A stretch of 47,380 nt of DNA from Candidatus Krumholzibacteriia bacterium (GCA_035268685.1 DATFKK010000134.1:1-47380); one strand, 5' to 3'; positions 17,943-28,226 are shown, numbered from the stretch's first letter. Translations and numbers: made by a program. The notes: a model not told the origin generated them from the letters alone.

Positions 17943-18281
17943 TCACGACGGTCGCTCCGCCGGACGCGACACGCTGCGCCGGAAGGCGGCCCGCAACGCG
18001 AACCCGAGCGGGATCGGCGCCGTTGCCCCCAGGGCCTCGGCCACCCGCTCGAGCGGCGCGGTCGACGTCCCCGGCAGGGCCCCGAAGGCCGCCGGGCCGA
18101 GCGTGCGCAGCGCGATCCACGCCGGCCCCAGGCACAGGGGCACGCCGGCCGGAGCCGGTGAAGGCCACGAACAGCAGGACGGTACCGTACAGGAACTCGC
18201 GTGGGCCGACTCCGGTGGCCGTCGACGGAGCGCTCGAGTCCAACGCGGCCGCGACGGCGACCAGGGGCCCGGAATCTCGCA
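17943..18281 (-). pseudogene. Frameshifted remnant of a small membrane protein
   Basis: This 454-bp gap between the desaturase and the prolyl oligopeptidase contains protein-like sequence split over two minus-strand frames. The first frame (about 18281-18150) reads GPLVAVAAALDSSAPSTATG then EFLYGTVLLFVAFTGSG. The second (18145 to the TGA at 17943) reads VPLCLGPAWIALRTLGPAAF then LERVAEALGATAPIPLGFALR. The switch falls in a GGCCGG repeat, where a short duplication or deletion would shift the frame. No convincing ATG or GTG start precedes the first part. It is either a decayed gene or an assembly error, and the product is unknown. Confidence 0.4.
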
Positions 18282-18296
18282 AGCCGTACGGAGAAC

Positions 18297-20345
<2,049 letters not shown>

Positions 20346-20392
20346 TCCACTTCCAATGGCGGGGTGTCGTGAACACGGCGAGCACCGCGGAC

Positions 20393-20416
20393 CGCGGCCG
20401 CGGCCGCGGCCGCGGC
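20393..20416. repeat. Hexanucleotide tandem repeat (CGCGGC)x4
   Basis: Four exact copies of CGCGGC lie about 50 bp upstream of the prolyl oligopeptidase start and 157 bp from the divergent YbjQ gene. The run is also self-complementary (CCGCGG units), so it could form a strong hairpin in the peptidase leader. Such a run is a candidate for length variation by slippage. Confidence 0.8.
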
Positions 20417-20572
20417 GAGGCGGTCGCAGGATGCGGCGCTCGGTTTCGCAGGTCAAGCCGTCCGGCGCTCCACATGGCCGAATCTCCGGCGGCTCCATAG
20501 ACTTCCCCGCGGACCCGGCATCCACGGTATCCACCGTGACCGTGTTCGCGTCCCCCAGCGAGAGGGCAGACC

Positions 20573-20908
20573 GTGTTCGTGGACCATCCCTCGATCGAGG
20601 TCAGCAACCTGGAGACGATTCCCGGCCGGACGATCGTCGCGCATTTCGGCGTCGTCACCGGCAGCACCGTGCGCGCCAAGAACTTCGGCAAGGATTTCCT
20701 GGCGGGTCTGCGGAACATCGTCGGTGGCGAGCTGAAGGAGTACACCGAACTCCTGCAGGAGGCCCGCCACGACGCCGTCATGCGGATGTGCGAACAGGCG
20801 CAGCAGGTCGGGGCGAACGCCGTGGTGAACGTCCGCTTCGCCACCAGTGCGGTGGCCTCGGGCGCGGCCGAACTCTACGTGTACGGAACCGCCGTCGAGG
20901 TGCGGTAG
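20573..20908 (+). CDS. YbjQ/UPF0145 family protein
   Basis: This 111-residue protein matches the YbjQ (heavy-metal-binding domain, UPF0145) family over its whole length. It has TIPGRTIVAHFGVVTGSTVR, a central YTELLQEARHDAVMRMCEQA, and the terminal GANAVVNVRFATS...YGTAVEV. The family forms small pentameric-looking alpha/beta proteins of unsettled function; the metal-binding name is historical. The GTG at 20573 follows GAGAGG. A second, membrane-anchored member of the same family begins 3 bp after its stop, then an M48 protease, so the three probably form one operon. Confidence 0.9.
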   Translation: MFVDHPSIEVSNLETIPGRTIVAHFGVVTGSTVRAKNFGKDFLAGLRNIVGGELKEYTELLQEARHDAVMRMCEQAQQVGANAVVNVRFATSAVASGAAELYVYGTAVEVR

Positions 20909-20911
20909 ATC

Positions 20912-21379
20912 GTGCCGCTCGAATTGGACCTCGCGCTGCGGGTCGGGATCCCGGTCCTGCTCGTGGCGCTGGGATTCTTCTGGGGAAGCTTCGTCGAGCG
21001 ACGGCACTACGCCTCGATCGAACGGCGTGAGCGGGAGCGACGGCCGATCCCGGTGACCAACGTGCGCGAGCTCGACCGGAATCGCCGCGTGGCGAGATCG
21101 CAGCTGGTCAGCGCGAGTGTCGTCGTGTCGGTGGACGCCTTCAAGGCCATGGTCGGCGCGATCCAGATCTTCTTCGGCGGCCGCGTACGGGCCTACGAGT
21201 CACTGGTCGACCGTGCGCGTCGCGAGGCGATCCTGCGACTGTTCGACGAGGCGGGCGCGGCGGACACCCTGGTGAACCTGCGGGTGGAGACCTCGATGAT
21301 CGATCAGAACGAGCCGGGTGCCAATGCGACCAGCATCGAGGCGCTCGCCTACGCCACCGCCGTGGAGTACGAATCGTGA
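20912..21379 (+). CDS. Membrane-anchored YbjQ-like domain protein
   Basis: The protein has 155 residues. One N-terminal membrane segment (VGIPVLLVALGFFWGSFVE, about 11-29) is followed by a basic linker (RRERERRPIPV). A divergent YbjQ-like domain comes next (SASVVVSVDAFKAMVGAI, YESLVDRARREAILRLFDEA, DTLVNLRVETSMI, EALAYATAVEYES). It aligns block by block with the soluble YbjQ protein encoded just upstream, pointing to an ancient tandem duplication. The start is GTG at 20912. The stop overlaps the M48 protease GTG (GTGA). The topology suggests an inner-membrane protein. Its role next to a membrane protease is unknown. Confidence 0.82.
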   Translation: MPLELDLALRVGIPVLLVALGFFWGSFVERRHYASIERRERERRPIPVTNVRELDRNRRVARSQLVSASVVVSVDAFKAMVGAIQIFFGGRVRAYESLVDRARREAILRLFDEAGAADTLVNLRVETSMIDQNEPGANATSIEALAYATAVEYES

Positions 21380-22206
21380 ACACACCCTACGTTCCGTCGG
21401 ACCCCGGTCCGAACCCGAACATCTCCGACGCTCCTCCCTGGCGGATGGTGGCGTTGCTGGCCGGTGGATTCGTGGCGGTCCTGGTGGTGGCGTGGCTGGT
21501 CCTGGGATGGATCGGGGGAGCCCTCGCGACCCGGATCCCCGACGACGTGGAACGTCGCCTCGGCGAGGTGTTCTCGGTCGAGACGATGCAGGGTCAGGAC
21601 CCCGTGTCGCTCGCCGCGCGCGATCACCTCCAGGACATCGTCGATGCGATGGCCACGCATCTTCCGGCACGGGGACTGCGCTACCGCGTGGTCGTCGTCG
21701 ACGACCCCGCCGTGAACGCGGCCGCGGTACCGGGCGGAGGAATCCTGGTGTTCCGCGGTCTTCTCGACGCCGCCGAGAGCGAGAACGAGATCGCCATGGT
21801 GCTCGGACACGAGATCGCCCATCATCACCACCGTGACCACCTGGAGCGCATGGGACGTCAGGTCGTCGTGGGGACCGTGCTCAACGCGATCTTCGGCGGG
21901 ACGACAGGCCTCGAACAACTGAGTCGGGTGGGCACCGAGGGCTTCGAGCGCAAGATGGGCCGTGACGACGAGCGCGCAGCCGACGCTCTCGCGCTGGAAC
22001 TCCTGAACGCCACCTACGGACACGTGGGAGGCGCCACCGACTTCTTCGAACGCATGGTCCACCGCGACGGCAGTGCGGCGCTCGCCTGGTTGCGGACCCA
22101 TCCCATGTCCACGGAACGCATCGAGCGGATCCGGAGTACGGCCCGGGAACACGGCTACCGCTTCGGTCGCCCGGAACCGCTGCCCGACTTCGGCGCGGGA
22201 GGCTGA
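21376..22206 (+). CDS. Membrane-anchored M48-family zinc metallopeptidase
   Basis: The protein has 276 residues. A transmembrane segment near the N-terminus (VALLAGGFVAVLVVAWLVL, about 25-45) precedes an M48 peptidase domain. The active site is GHEIAHHHHRDH (HExxH), with the third ligand in GRDDERAADALALELL. A WLRTHPMSTERIERI block follows, as in the BepA/Oma1-like branch. These proteases act on misfolded envelope proteins. The GTG start overlaps the preceding stop, indicating translational coupling with the two YbjQ-type genes. With no signal cleavage site the domain probably faces the periplasm, anchored in the inner membrane. Confidence 0.92.
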   Translation: MNTPYVPSDPGPNPNISDAPPWRMVALLAGGFVAVLVVAWLVLGWIGGALATRIPDDVERRLGEVFSVETMQGQDPVSLAARDHLQDIVDAMATHLPARGLRYRVVVVDDPAVNAAAVPGGGILVFRGLLDAAESENEIAMVLGHEIAHHHHRDHLERMGRQVVVGTVLNAIFGGTTGLEQLSRVGTEGFERKMGRDDERAADALALELLNATYGHVGGATDFFERMVHRDGSAALAWLRTHPMSTERIERIRSTAREHGYRFGRPEPLPDFGAGG

Positions 22207-22214
22207 CACCCGCC

Positions 22215-23165
22215 ATGGATCCTCGCACACGCATCGCCGGCCACGCCTGGACGCTCTGGCCCTCGATCCGGCAGCGGATCCTGCCCGTGTCCGCACCCGA
22301 GTCCGTGCCCTGGAGCACTCCTGCGCACTCGGACATCGGCGAGATCCGGCTGTCGGGCCGCTGGCGTGGCGAACCCAGCACGGTGGCGGTGGTCGTCCTC
22401 CACGGTCTCGGCGGCAGCCACCAGCGTCCCTACTGTCTGCGGGCTGCGCAGGCGATCCAGGCCCACGGCTGGAGCTGTCTCCGCCTCGCCCTGAGGGGGG
22501 CGGACGGCCGTTCCCGCGACTTCTACCACGCCGGCCTGACCGACGACCTCGACGCGACCCTGGCCTCCCCCGTGCTCAGGGACTACGAACGGATCGTCCT
22601 GCTCGGCTACTCCCTCGGCGGCCACATCGCGCTACGCTATGCCTGCGACCGGCCCGACCCCCGCGTGCGCGCGGTGGCAGCGATCTGCTCACCCCTGGAC
22701 CTCGACCGCACTGCCCACTACCTCGACCACCGCGCATGGCCGCTGTACCGCCACTACGTCCTGCGCGGCCTGTTGACCATGTACCGGCGGATCGCCGAGA
22801 AACGCCCCGTACCCACGCCTCCCGAGGAACTGCTGGGCGTGCAGACCCTTCGCGAGTGGGACTCGCTCACCGTGTGCCCGCGCTGGGACTTCGGCAGCCC
22901 CGAGGAGTACTACGCCACGCAGAGCGTCGGTCCCCTGCTACGCTATCTGCACGTGCCCTCGTTGCTCGTGGTCAGCCGGCAGGACCCGATGCTCGCGCTC
23001 GGCGACATCGAGGTCTCACTCGACGGCGCCAACCCGCTGCTCGAGGTGCGCCGGGTCAGCGCCGGCGGGCACGTCGGATTCCCGCGCCGTCTCGACCTCG
23101 GCGAAGACGCTCCGCGCGGGCTGGAACGTCAGGTGCTGCGCTGGATGGAGCGCCGTCTTCGATGA
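22215..23165 (+). CDS. YheT-like alpha/beta hydrolase
   Basis: This 316-residue protein has an alpha/beta-hydrolase fold of the YheT/EMB-type esterase group. VVVLHGLGGSHQRPY forms the oxyanion region, Ser lies in the GYSLGGHIALRYA nucleophile elbow, Asp in VVSRQDPMLALG, and His in SAGGHVGFPRR. The ADGRSRDFYHAGLTDDL segment is typical of YheT. The ATG at 22215 lies 8 bp after the M48 stop, and the gene's own stop overlaps the next ATG (ATGA). It therefore belongs to the same plus-strand operon. The substrate is unknown, probably a short-chain or lipid ester. Confidence 0.88.
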   Translation: MDPRTRIAGHAWTLWPSIRQRILPVSAPESVPWSTPAHSDIGEIRLSGRWRGEPSTVAVVVLHGLGGSHQRPYCLRAAQAIQAHGWSCLRLALRGADGRSRDFYHAGLTDDLDATLASPVLRDYERIVLLGYSLGGHIALRYACDRPDPRVRAVAAICSPLDLDRTAHYLDHRAWPLYRHYVLRGLLTMYRRIAEKRPVPTPPEELLGVQTLREWDSLTVCPRWDFGSPEEYYATQSVGPLLRYLHVPSLLVVSRQDPMLALGDIEVSLDGANPLLEVRRVSAGGHVGFPRRLDLGEDAPRGLERQVLRWMERRLR

Positions 23166-23479
23166 AGGCCCGCGAGCGGATCGTGGAGACGGTCCTCGCG
23201 ATCCCCCGCGGGCGCGTGGCCAGCTACGGTCAGGTCGCCGCCCTTGCCGGACTTCCCGGCCGCGCCCGGTTGGTGGGACGGGTGCTGTCGTCACTCGGCG
23301 CCGACAGCCACGTGCCCTGGCAACGCGTGATCAACGCGGCCGGGCGGATCAGTCTACCCGAAGGCACCGACGCACACGCGTTGCAACGAGCGTTGCTCGA
23401 AGAGGAAGGCGTGGACTTCGAGGGCGATCGGGTGCGCGACCGGCGTGCGTGGTGGAACCCCGGGGAGGGGTCTCCCTGA
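23162..23479 (+). CDS. Alkyltransferase-like (ATL) DNA repair protein
   Basis: This 105-residue protein matches the DNA-binding domain of O6-methylguanine-DNA methyltransferase (IPRGRVASYGQVAALAGLPG, RLVGRVLSSLG, INAAGRISLP). The alkyl-accepting Cys of the PCHR motif is replaced: it reads VPWQRVINAAG. ATL proteins carry a Trp or other residue here. They bind O6-alkylguanine and flag it for nucleotide excision repair instead of transferring the alkyl group. The motif's His is also changed to Gln. The ATG overlaps the hydrolase stop (ATGA). A GC-rich hairpin follows at 23489-23508. Confidence 0.92.
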   Translation: MKARERIVETVLAIPRGRVASYGQVAALAGLPGRARLVGRVLSSLGADSHVPWQRVINAAGRISLPEGTDAHALQRALLEEEGVDFEGDRVRDRRAWWNPGEGSP

Positions 23480-23488
23480 AAGAACGCA

Positions 23489-23508
23489 ACCCGGGGCGTC
23501 CCCCGGGT
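23489..23508 (+). terminator. Hairpin after the ATL gene
   Basis: A perfect 8-bp inverted repeat (ACCCGGGG / CCCCGGGT) with loop CGTC lies 10 bp after the stop. No T-run follows, so it may act as a weak or Rho-assisted terminator of the YbjQ-to-ATL operon. Confidence 0.5.
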
Positions 23509-23858
23509 CACGTCGACACCTATCTTGCGGTGGGCCTCTTGTGGTCTGACTTGCCCAGGCCCACGGCGTAGAGGGTACGTGTCTGGCGAAGGAGATGCTG
23601 AGCGGTCACGGACCGGGCGCCACCTCCGCCTCACGTTCAATAGTATCGACGACAGACCGTTCCCACTCAAGGGGCAATTTGTGATCCGCGTGCCCCAGGC
23701 CGTCCGTTCCGCCCTATCTTGCCATTCCACGCACGGTTGACCCCGCCGCGCGCTTGCCCGAGAGTGCCGGGGTTGCCCACCGGTCGGCCGTCCCGGAGCA
23801 AGGCGGCGACCCGGGCCTTCTCCGTCGCAGTCCGACCCTCCAGTCCCTGGTCGTGCGC
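23509..23858 (+). other. 350-bp non-coding region upstream of gatE
   Basis: No convincing gene is seen here, and base composition is slightly less GC-rich than the flanks. A 10-bp direct repeat CCTATCTTGC occurs at 23519-23528 and 23714-23723. The second copy contains TATCTT about 145 bp before the gatE start and could be a -10 box, but no good -35 partner is visible. No tRNA, riboswitch or T-box sequence is recognisable. Confidence 0.4.
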
Positions 23859-25937
23859 ATGAAAGACGTCCGTGACCTCGGCCCGCATCTCGCGCCCCCG
23901 AGCGACCTGAATCCGAACCCGGATCCACTGCTCGACTTCCCCGACCGCGAGTGGGACGAGCTGAGCGAGTCCGACTACCACGAGCTCGGATTCATGGGTG
24001 GGCTCGAAGTCCACCAGCAGCTCGACACGGCGACCAAACTCTTCTGCCGGTGCCCGACGGGTCACTACACCGACCACGCCGACGCCGAAGTGTTGCGCCA
24101 CATGCGACCCACGCTGAGCGAGCTGGGCGAGTACGACGGCACCGCGCTCATGGAGTTCAAGACGCGCAAGGAGATCGTCTACCTGCTCGACCGTCGCAGC
24201 GTGTGCACCTACGAGATGGACGACACGCCGCCCTTCGAGGTCGACGACGAGGCGGTGCGGGTCTCTCTCGAGATCGCCGACCTGTTCGATCTCGATCCGG
24301 TCGACGAACTGCACGTCATGCGCAAACAGTACCTGGACGGATCGATCCCCACGGGCTTCCAGCGCACGGCGATGATCGGACTGAACGGCCAGGTCCCCTT
24401 CCGTGTCCCGGAACTCGGAATCGACCGCTCCCTGCGCATCCGGCAGCTCTCGCTCGAGGAGGACAGCTGCCGCGAGGTCAGCGACATCGGTCATCGCGTC
24501 GTCTTCCGGACCGACCGTCTGGGAATGCCGCTGACCGAGGTGGTGACCGAGCCCGAGTTCTACTCGCCGCTGGAATTGCAGGCGGGGGCGCGGCTGGTGG
24601 CGAACACCACCCGTGTGTGCTCGCGAACGCGCCGCGGTGGAGGCGCTGCGCGCCAGGACGTGAACGTGTCCGTGGCCGGCGGCCGGCGGATCGAGATCAA
24701 GGGCGTGAGCCACCACCGCGGTCTACCCCGACTGGTGCACAACGAGGCCTACCGCCAGCTGAACCTGCTGCGCATCCGCAGCGAACTGCAACGCCGCGGC
24801 GTGACCCACGAAGCACTGCTGATCCCCGACGGTGGACTCGCGTGGGACGTCTCACCGATGGCCGTCGAGGCCACGAACGCGCTGCGCAAGAGCGACTTCG
24901 CACCCCTGCGCGACGCCGTCGCGGCCGGAGGCATGGTCGCCGCGTTGCGCCTGCCCGAGTTCCGCGGACTCCTCACGCATCGCACCCAGAGCGGGATCAT
25001 CTTCGCCCAGGAGATGTCCGAGCGGATGCGCGTGATCGCGTGCCTGACCGGCCGCCCGTTCATGATCCACAGCGACATCGAGGGCTACGGCCTGCGCGGC
25101 AGCGAATGGCAACAACTGCGCAAGGCCCTGCGCGCGAGCAAGACCGACACCATCGTCCTGGTCTGGGGTCCGCGACAGGACGTCGACACCGCCGTCCGCG
25201 AAGCGTTCATCCGGGCCCAGGATGCTCTCGCCGGCGTCCCCGCCGAGACCCGCCAGGCACGGCCCGACGGCACGACCGGTTTCGAACGCATCCTGCCGGG
25301 TGCAGACCGTATGTATCCCGACACCGACACTCCACCCATGCCGATTCCGCCGGCGTGGATGGAATCGATCCGTGCCCGTCGCCCCCGCCGGCCGTGGGAG
25401 CGCGAGGACGCCCTGCTGGCGCTGGGGCTCGACCGGACCGCCGCCCAACGGCTCGTGGCCTCGCCGTGGATCGGCCTGTTCGAGAGACTCGACGTTCCCG
25501 CGGGAGACACAGCCCGTCTCGCCGAACGCGCCATGCAGCACCGGCTGCCACGCCTCGTGCGCGAGGACGGTGTCGAAGCGCTGCCCGGCGCCGACCGGTT
25601 GCAGCCGTGGGTCGACGCCATCGGAGCGGGTGACCTGACGGCATCGACCGTCGAGAACGCGCTCGAACGGATCCTGGCCGAGACCTCGCGTCCGGCCGAG
25701 GCCGTGCTCGAACGCATGCGCCCGCACCCCGGCGACCAGCGCGCGCTCGATCAGCTCGTGAAGGACGTGGCGCGCGAGGCTCCCTCGCTACGCCGCCGTG
25801 ACGAGCCCGACGCCGTGCTCCGCTGGGCCATGGGCCGCATCATGCCGACCATGCTCGGTCACGTGGACCCACGCACCATCCGCGATCGGGTCGAGACCGA
25901 ACTCGACTCCACGATCCGTTCCGGTTCGGTCGAGTGA
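23859..25937 (+). CDS. gatE: Archaeal-type glutamyl-tRNA(Gln) amidotransferase subunit E
   Basis: This 692-residue protein resembles archaeal GatE rather than bacterial GatB. It has LGFMGGLEVHQQLDTATKL followed by FCRCPTG (about 43-68), the kinase-like core with EEDSCREV and TEVVTEPEF, and then an insertion of about 140 residues (320-460) resembling the GAD domain shared with bacterial AspRS. GTTGFERILPGADRMYPDTD (about 470-490) and a helical YqeY-like tail follow. GatB lacks the insertion. GatE phosphorylates Glu on misacylated Glu-tRNA(Gln) and uses ammonia from GatD to make Gln-tRNA(Gln). The ATG at 23859 has no clear ribosome site, and the first 40 residues form an acidic, Pro-rich extension. 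gatD starts 22 bp downstream. Confidence 0.93.
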   Translation: MKDVRDLGPHLAPPSDLNPNPDPLLDFPDREWDELSESDYHELGFMGGLEVHQQLDTATKLFCRCPTGHYTDHADAEVLRHMRPTLSELGEYDGTALMEFKTRKEIVYLLDRRSVCTYEMDDTPPFEVDDEAVRVSLEIADLFDLDPVDELHVMRKQYLDGSIPTGFQRTAMIGLNGQVPFRVPELGIDRSLRIRQLSLEEDSCREVSDIGHRVVFRTDRLGMPLTEVVTEPEFYSPLELQAGARLVANTTRVCSRTRRGGGAARQDVNVSVAGGRRIEIKGVSHHRGLPRLVHNEAYRQLNLLRIRSELQRRGVTHEALLIPDGGLAWDVSPMAVEATNALRKSDFAPLRDAVAAGGMVAALRLPEFRGLLTHRTQSGIIFAQEMSERMRVIACLTGRPFMIHSDIEGYGLRGSEWQQLRKALRASKTDTIVLVWGPRQDVDTAVREAFIRAQDALAGVPAETRQARPDGTTGFERILPGADRMYPDTDTPPMPIPPAWMESIRARRPRRPWEREDALLALGLDRTAAQRLVASPWIGLFERLDVPAGDTARLAERAMQHRLPRLVREDGVEALPGADRLQPWVDAIGAGDLTASTVENALERILAETSRPAEAVLERMRPHPGDQRALDQLVKDVAREAPSLRRRDEPDAVLRWAMGRIMPTMLGHVDPRTIRDRVETELDSTIRSGSVE

Positions 25938-25959
25938 CCCCCGAAGAGGGAGACCCCGA

Positions 25960-27354
25960 GTGAACGACGATCTCTACAAGGGCTACCGCTCCCCGATGCG
26001 CGACGTCATGGAGCGCGAGGGCGTCACGGTCTGGTGCGAGGTCCGCGCCGTCACCGAGCGCGGGGTGTTCGAGGGATTGATCCTTCCGCGCAGCGAGACG
26101 AGCGATCCCGAACACCTGGTGATCAAACTCCCCACCGGTTACAACATCGGGTTGCGACACGACCGGATCCGCGCGCTCGAGGCGATCGGTTTCCGCGAGG
26201 CGCACTACAAGGTTCCCGAACAGGAATTCCCGGTCGACGCCGCGAAGCCGAACGTGAAGCTCTTCGGGACCGGCGGCACGATCGCGTCGCGTCTGGACTA
26301 CCGCACCGGAGCCGTCATCCCGGCCTTCACGCCGGGCGAGCTCTACGGTTCGGTCCCCGAGCTGGCCGATGTGTGCAACCTGCAGACCGAGAAGCTCTTC
26401 GGGGTGTTCAGCGAGAACATGGGGCCGGAACAGTACGTGGAGCTGGCCGAGAACGTGGGCCAGGCGATCCGCGACGGCTACCACGGCGTGGTGATCGGTC
26501 ACGGCACCGACACCATGCACCACACCGCCGCGGCGCTCAGCTACATGGTGCAGAATCCGCCGGTGCCGATCGTCATGGTCGGTAGCCAGCGGAGCAGCGA
26601 TCGCCCGAGCAGTGACGCGGCCCGCAACCTGATCGCCGCGACCACGGCCGCGGCACACGGCGATATCGCCGAGGTCCTGGTGTGCATGTTCGGTCCCACC
26701 AGCGATCGCTACAACCTGCTGCACCGCGGGACCCGTGTGCGCAAGATGCACAGCTCCTACCGCAGCACCTTCCGCACGCTCGGCGACATCCCGGTGGCGA
26801 TGCTCGAGATCGACGAACGGAGGATCACCCCGCTGAAGGACGACATCCGCCCGCGCCGCAAGGACACCGAGGTCGACGTGCACGCGGTCTTCGACGACCA
26901 GATCAGCCTGCAGTACTACTACCCGGGCATGAAGGCCGACGTCTTCGACGCGCTGGTCGACGCCGGATACCGCGGCATCGTCATCGCGGGTACCGGCCTG
27001 GGCCACGTCAACCGCCAGGTCTATCCGGCGCTCGATCGCGCCCGCGAAGCCGGCGTGCTGGTCTTCATGACCCTGCAGACCCTGTGGGGCTTCGTGCAGA
27101 TGCACGTGTACGAGACCGGCCGCGAGATCCTGCAGCTCGGTGTGGTGCCGTTGGCGAACATGCTCCCCGAGGCGGCCTACATAAAGCTGGGCTGGGCCCT
27201 GGGGATGCACCCTGACGATCCAGGAGCCGTCGAATCGCTCATGCGCACGCCACTGGCCGACGAGATGACTCCGCGCGAACCGCACGACGGGTATCTCGTC
27301 TTCCAGGGCGGCGTGCCCGAGATCGAGGGCTTCATGACCGGCAGCTGGAAGTAG
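25960..27354 (+). CDS. gatD: Archaeal-type glutamyl-tRNA(Gln) amidotransferase subunit D
   Basis: This 464-residue protein has the GatD layout. An N-terminal SH3-like domain (GLILPRSETSDPEHLVIKLP, about 39-58) is followed by an L-asparaginase-type domain. Catalytic residues are in place: Thr in LFGTGGTIAS (about 101-110), the HGTDT motif (181-185) and Lys in RVRKMHSSYRST (Lys262). GatD hydrolyses glutamine and channels ammonia to GatE. The N-terminal domain distinguishes it from ordinary asparaginases. The GTG at 25960 is preceded by AGGGAG at ideal spacing. The pair gatE-gatD is a two-gene operon closed by a strong hairpin. GatDE is classically archaeal, so its presence among bacterial envelope genes suggests ancient transfer. 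Confidence 0.95.
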   Translation: MNDDLYKGYRSPMRDVMEREGVTVWCEVRAVTERGVFEGLILPRSETSDPEHLVIKLPTGYNIGLRHDRIRALEAIGFREAHYKVPEQEFPVDAAKPNVKLFGTGGTIASRLDYRTGAVIPAFTPGELYGSVPELADVCNLQTEKLFGVFSENMGPEQYVELAENVGQAIRDGYHGVVIGHGTDTMHHTAAALSYMVQNPPVPIVMVGSQRSSDRPSSDAARNLIAATTAAAHGDIAEVLVCMFGPTSDRYNLLHRGTRVRKMHSSYRSTFRTLGDIPVAMLEIDERRITPLKDDIRPRRKDTEVDVHAVFDDQISLQYYYPGMKADVFDALVDAGYRGIVIAGTGLGHVNRQVYPALDRAREAGVLVFMTLQTLWGFVQMHVYETGREILQLGVVPLANMLPEAAYIKLGWALGMHPDDPGAVESLMRTPLADEMTPREPHDGYLVFQGGVPEIEGFMTGSWK

Positions 27355-27372
27355 GCCGGGCCCGACGTCCGA

Positions 27373-27419
27373 CGTACGAAGGCCCCCGCTCCACTCCGGA
27401 GCGGGGGCCTCGTCGTACG
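27373..27419. terminator. Strong bidirectional hairpin between gatD and the lamin-tail gene
   Basis: A 13-bp perfect stem (AGGCCCCCGCTCC / GGAGCGGGGGCCT, 27380-27392 and 27398-27410) has a 5-nt loop. It is extended by an outer 7-bp stem (CGTACGA / TCGTACG) after a 2-nt bulge. It separates two convergent genes and can serve both. Confidence 0.85.
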
Positions 27420-27436
27420 CGGAACACGAAGAGCGA

Positions 27437-28123
27437 CTAGAAGCGGCTCTTCAGCGCGCCGAAGCTGCTGTCGTCGTTGCTCACCGGCGAGCAGGCCTCG
27501 TTCCGGCCCGGGTTGGTGAGCTGCAGGATCAGGTCGAGCTCGGTGGCGTCGTCTCCGGTCTCCAGGGAGTCCGCACCGCCGATCGTCCACTCGGTCGGAT
27601 CGAAGGTCGGGTTGGCGCTGTTGGTCAGACGCTGGGCGTAGCCGTCGGTGTACTCCCAGACCTCACCCGAGCCGTCGACACCGATCACGCCGTAGACGTC
27701 GATCAGGGTGGCGTCGCTGCCGTCGCCGGTGGCCGGGCCCTCGTACAGGGCGATCACGTCGTCACCGTTGAAGAAGGCGCCGAGGTCGAAGTTGTCGGGA
27801 TCGAAGCCGTAGGTGTCGAAGAACAGGCCGATCCCGGGCTCGTCGCCGAACTCGTACGAGATCACGTAGGTCTCGCAGGAACCGAGCGTGCCGGACAGCA
27901 CCGTCGAGGCGCCGCCGCCGAGCTCGGTGCCACCGTTGTTGAAGTTGCCGATGCTGTAGTTCGACAGGTCGACCGGATCCTGACCGGTGTTCGTGAGTTC
28001 CACGAACTTCGGCAGACCACCGGGCAGGGTGGCGTCGACGACTTCGCTGATGATCAGGTCGGCCTGGGCCGGCAGGGCGGTGACGGCCACGAGGCCGGCG
28101 CCCAGCAAGAGCTTCCGTAGCAT
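27437..28123 (-). CDS. Exported lamin-tail-domain protein
   Basis: This 228-residue protein has a signal peptide (MLRKLLLGAGLVAVTALPAQA) and then a lamin-tail (LTD) Ig-like domain. The features are DLIISEVVDATLPGG, KFVELTNTGQDPVDLSNYSI, a central SCETYVISYEFGDEPG with DDVIALYEGP, and the closing WTIGGADSL / NPGRNEACSP. In bacteria LTDs occur on secreted nucleases and surface proteins, where they act as binding or adhesion modules. Here the LTD is alone, with a short acidic tail ending LKSRF. The ATG at 28123 follows AAGGAG. It is probably monocistronic, with a large palindrome 85 bp upstream. No sorting domain is present. Confidence 0.85.
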   Translation of the reverse strand: MLRKLLLGAGLVAVTALPAQADLIISEVVDATLPGGLPKFVELTNTGQDPVDLSNYSIGNFNNGGTELGGGASTVLSGTLGSCETYVISYEFGDEPGIGLFFDTYGFDPDNFDLGAFFNGDDVIALYEGPATGDGSDATLIDVYGVIGVDGSGEVWEYTDGYAQRLTNSANPTFDPTEWTIGGADSLETGDDATELDLILQLTNPGRNEACSPVSNDDSSFGALKSRF

Positions 28124-28208
28124 TGTGTCTCCTTGGTCCTCCACGGTGCAGAGGCGTTCGGACGGGCGCGAGGACAGCAGGGGGCCGCGCGCACGGGGTT
28201 CAGGTCCG

Positions 28209-28226
28209 ACGATCGTCGACGATCGT
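28209..28226. promoter_or_regulatory. 18-bp perfect palindrome upstream of the lamin-tail gene
   Basis: ACGATCGTC immediately followed by its reverse complement GACGATCGT gives an 18-bp perfect dyad. It lies 86 bp upstream of the lamin-tail gene start and within the 232-bp gap before the next gene. It may be an operator, but the regulator is unknown. Confidence 0.4.

Noticed and set aside
23582-23683. Small ORF following GAAGGAG in the gatE upstream region
   Set aside because: The Shine-Dalgarno-like sequence abuts the ATG directly and the short peptide is low complexity. No homology is recognisable.
23951-25633. 560-codon plus-strand frame overlapping gatE
   Set aside because: Arg/Pro-rich shadow of gatE in another frame; gatE motifs are intact in the main frame.
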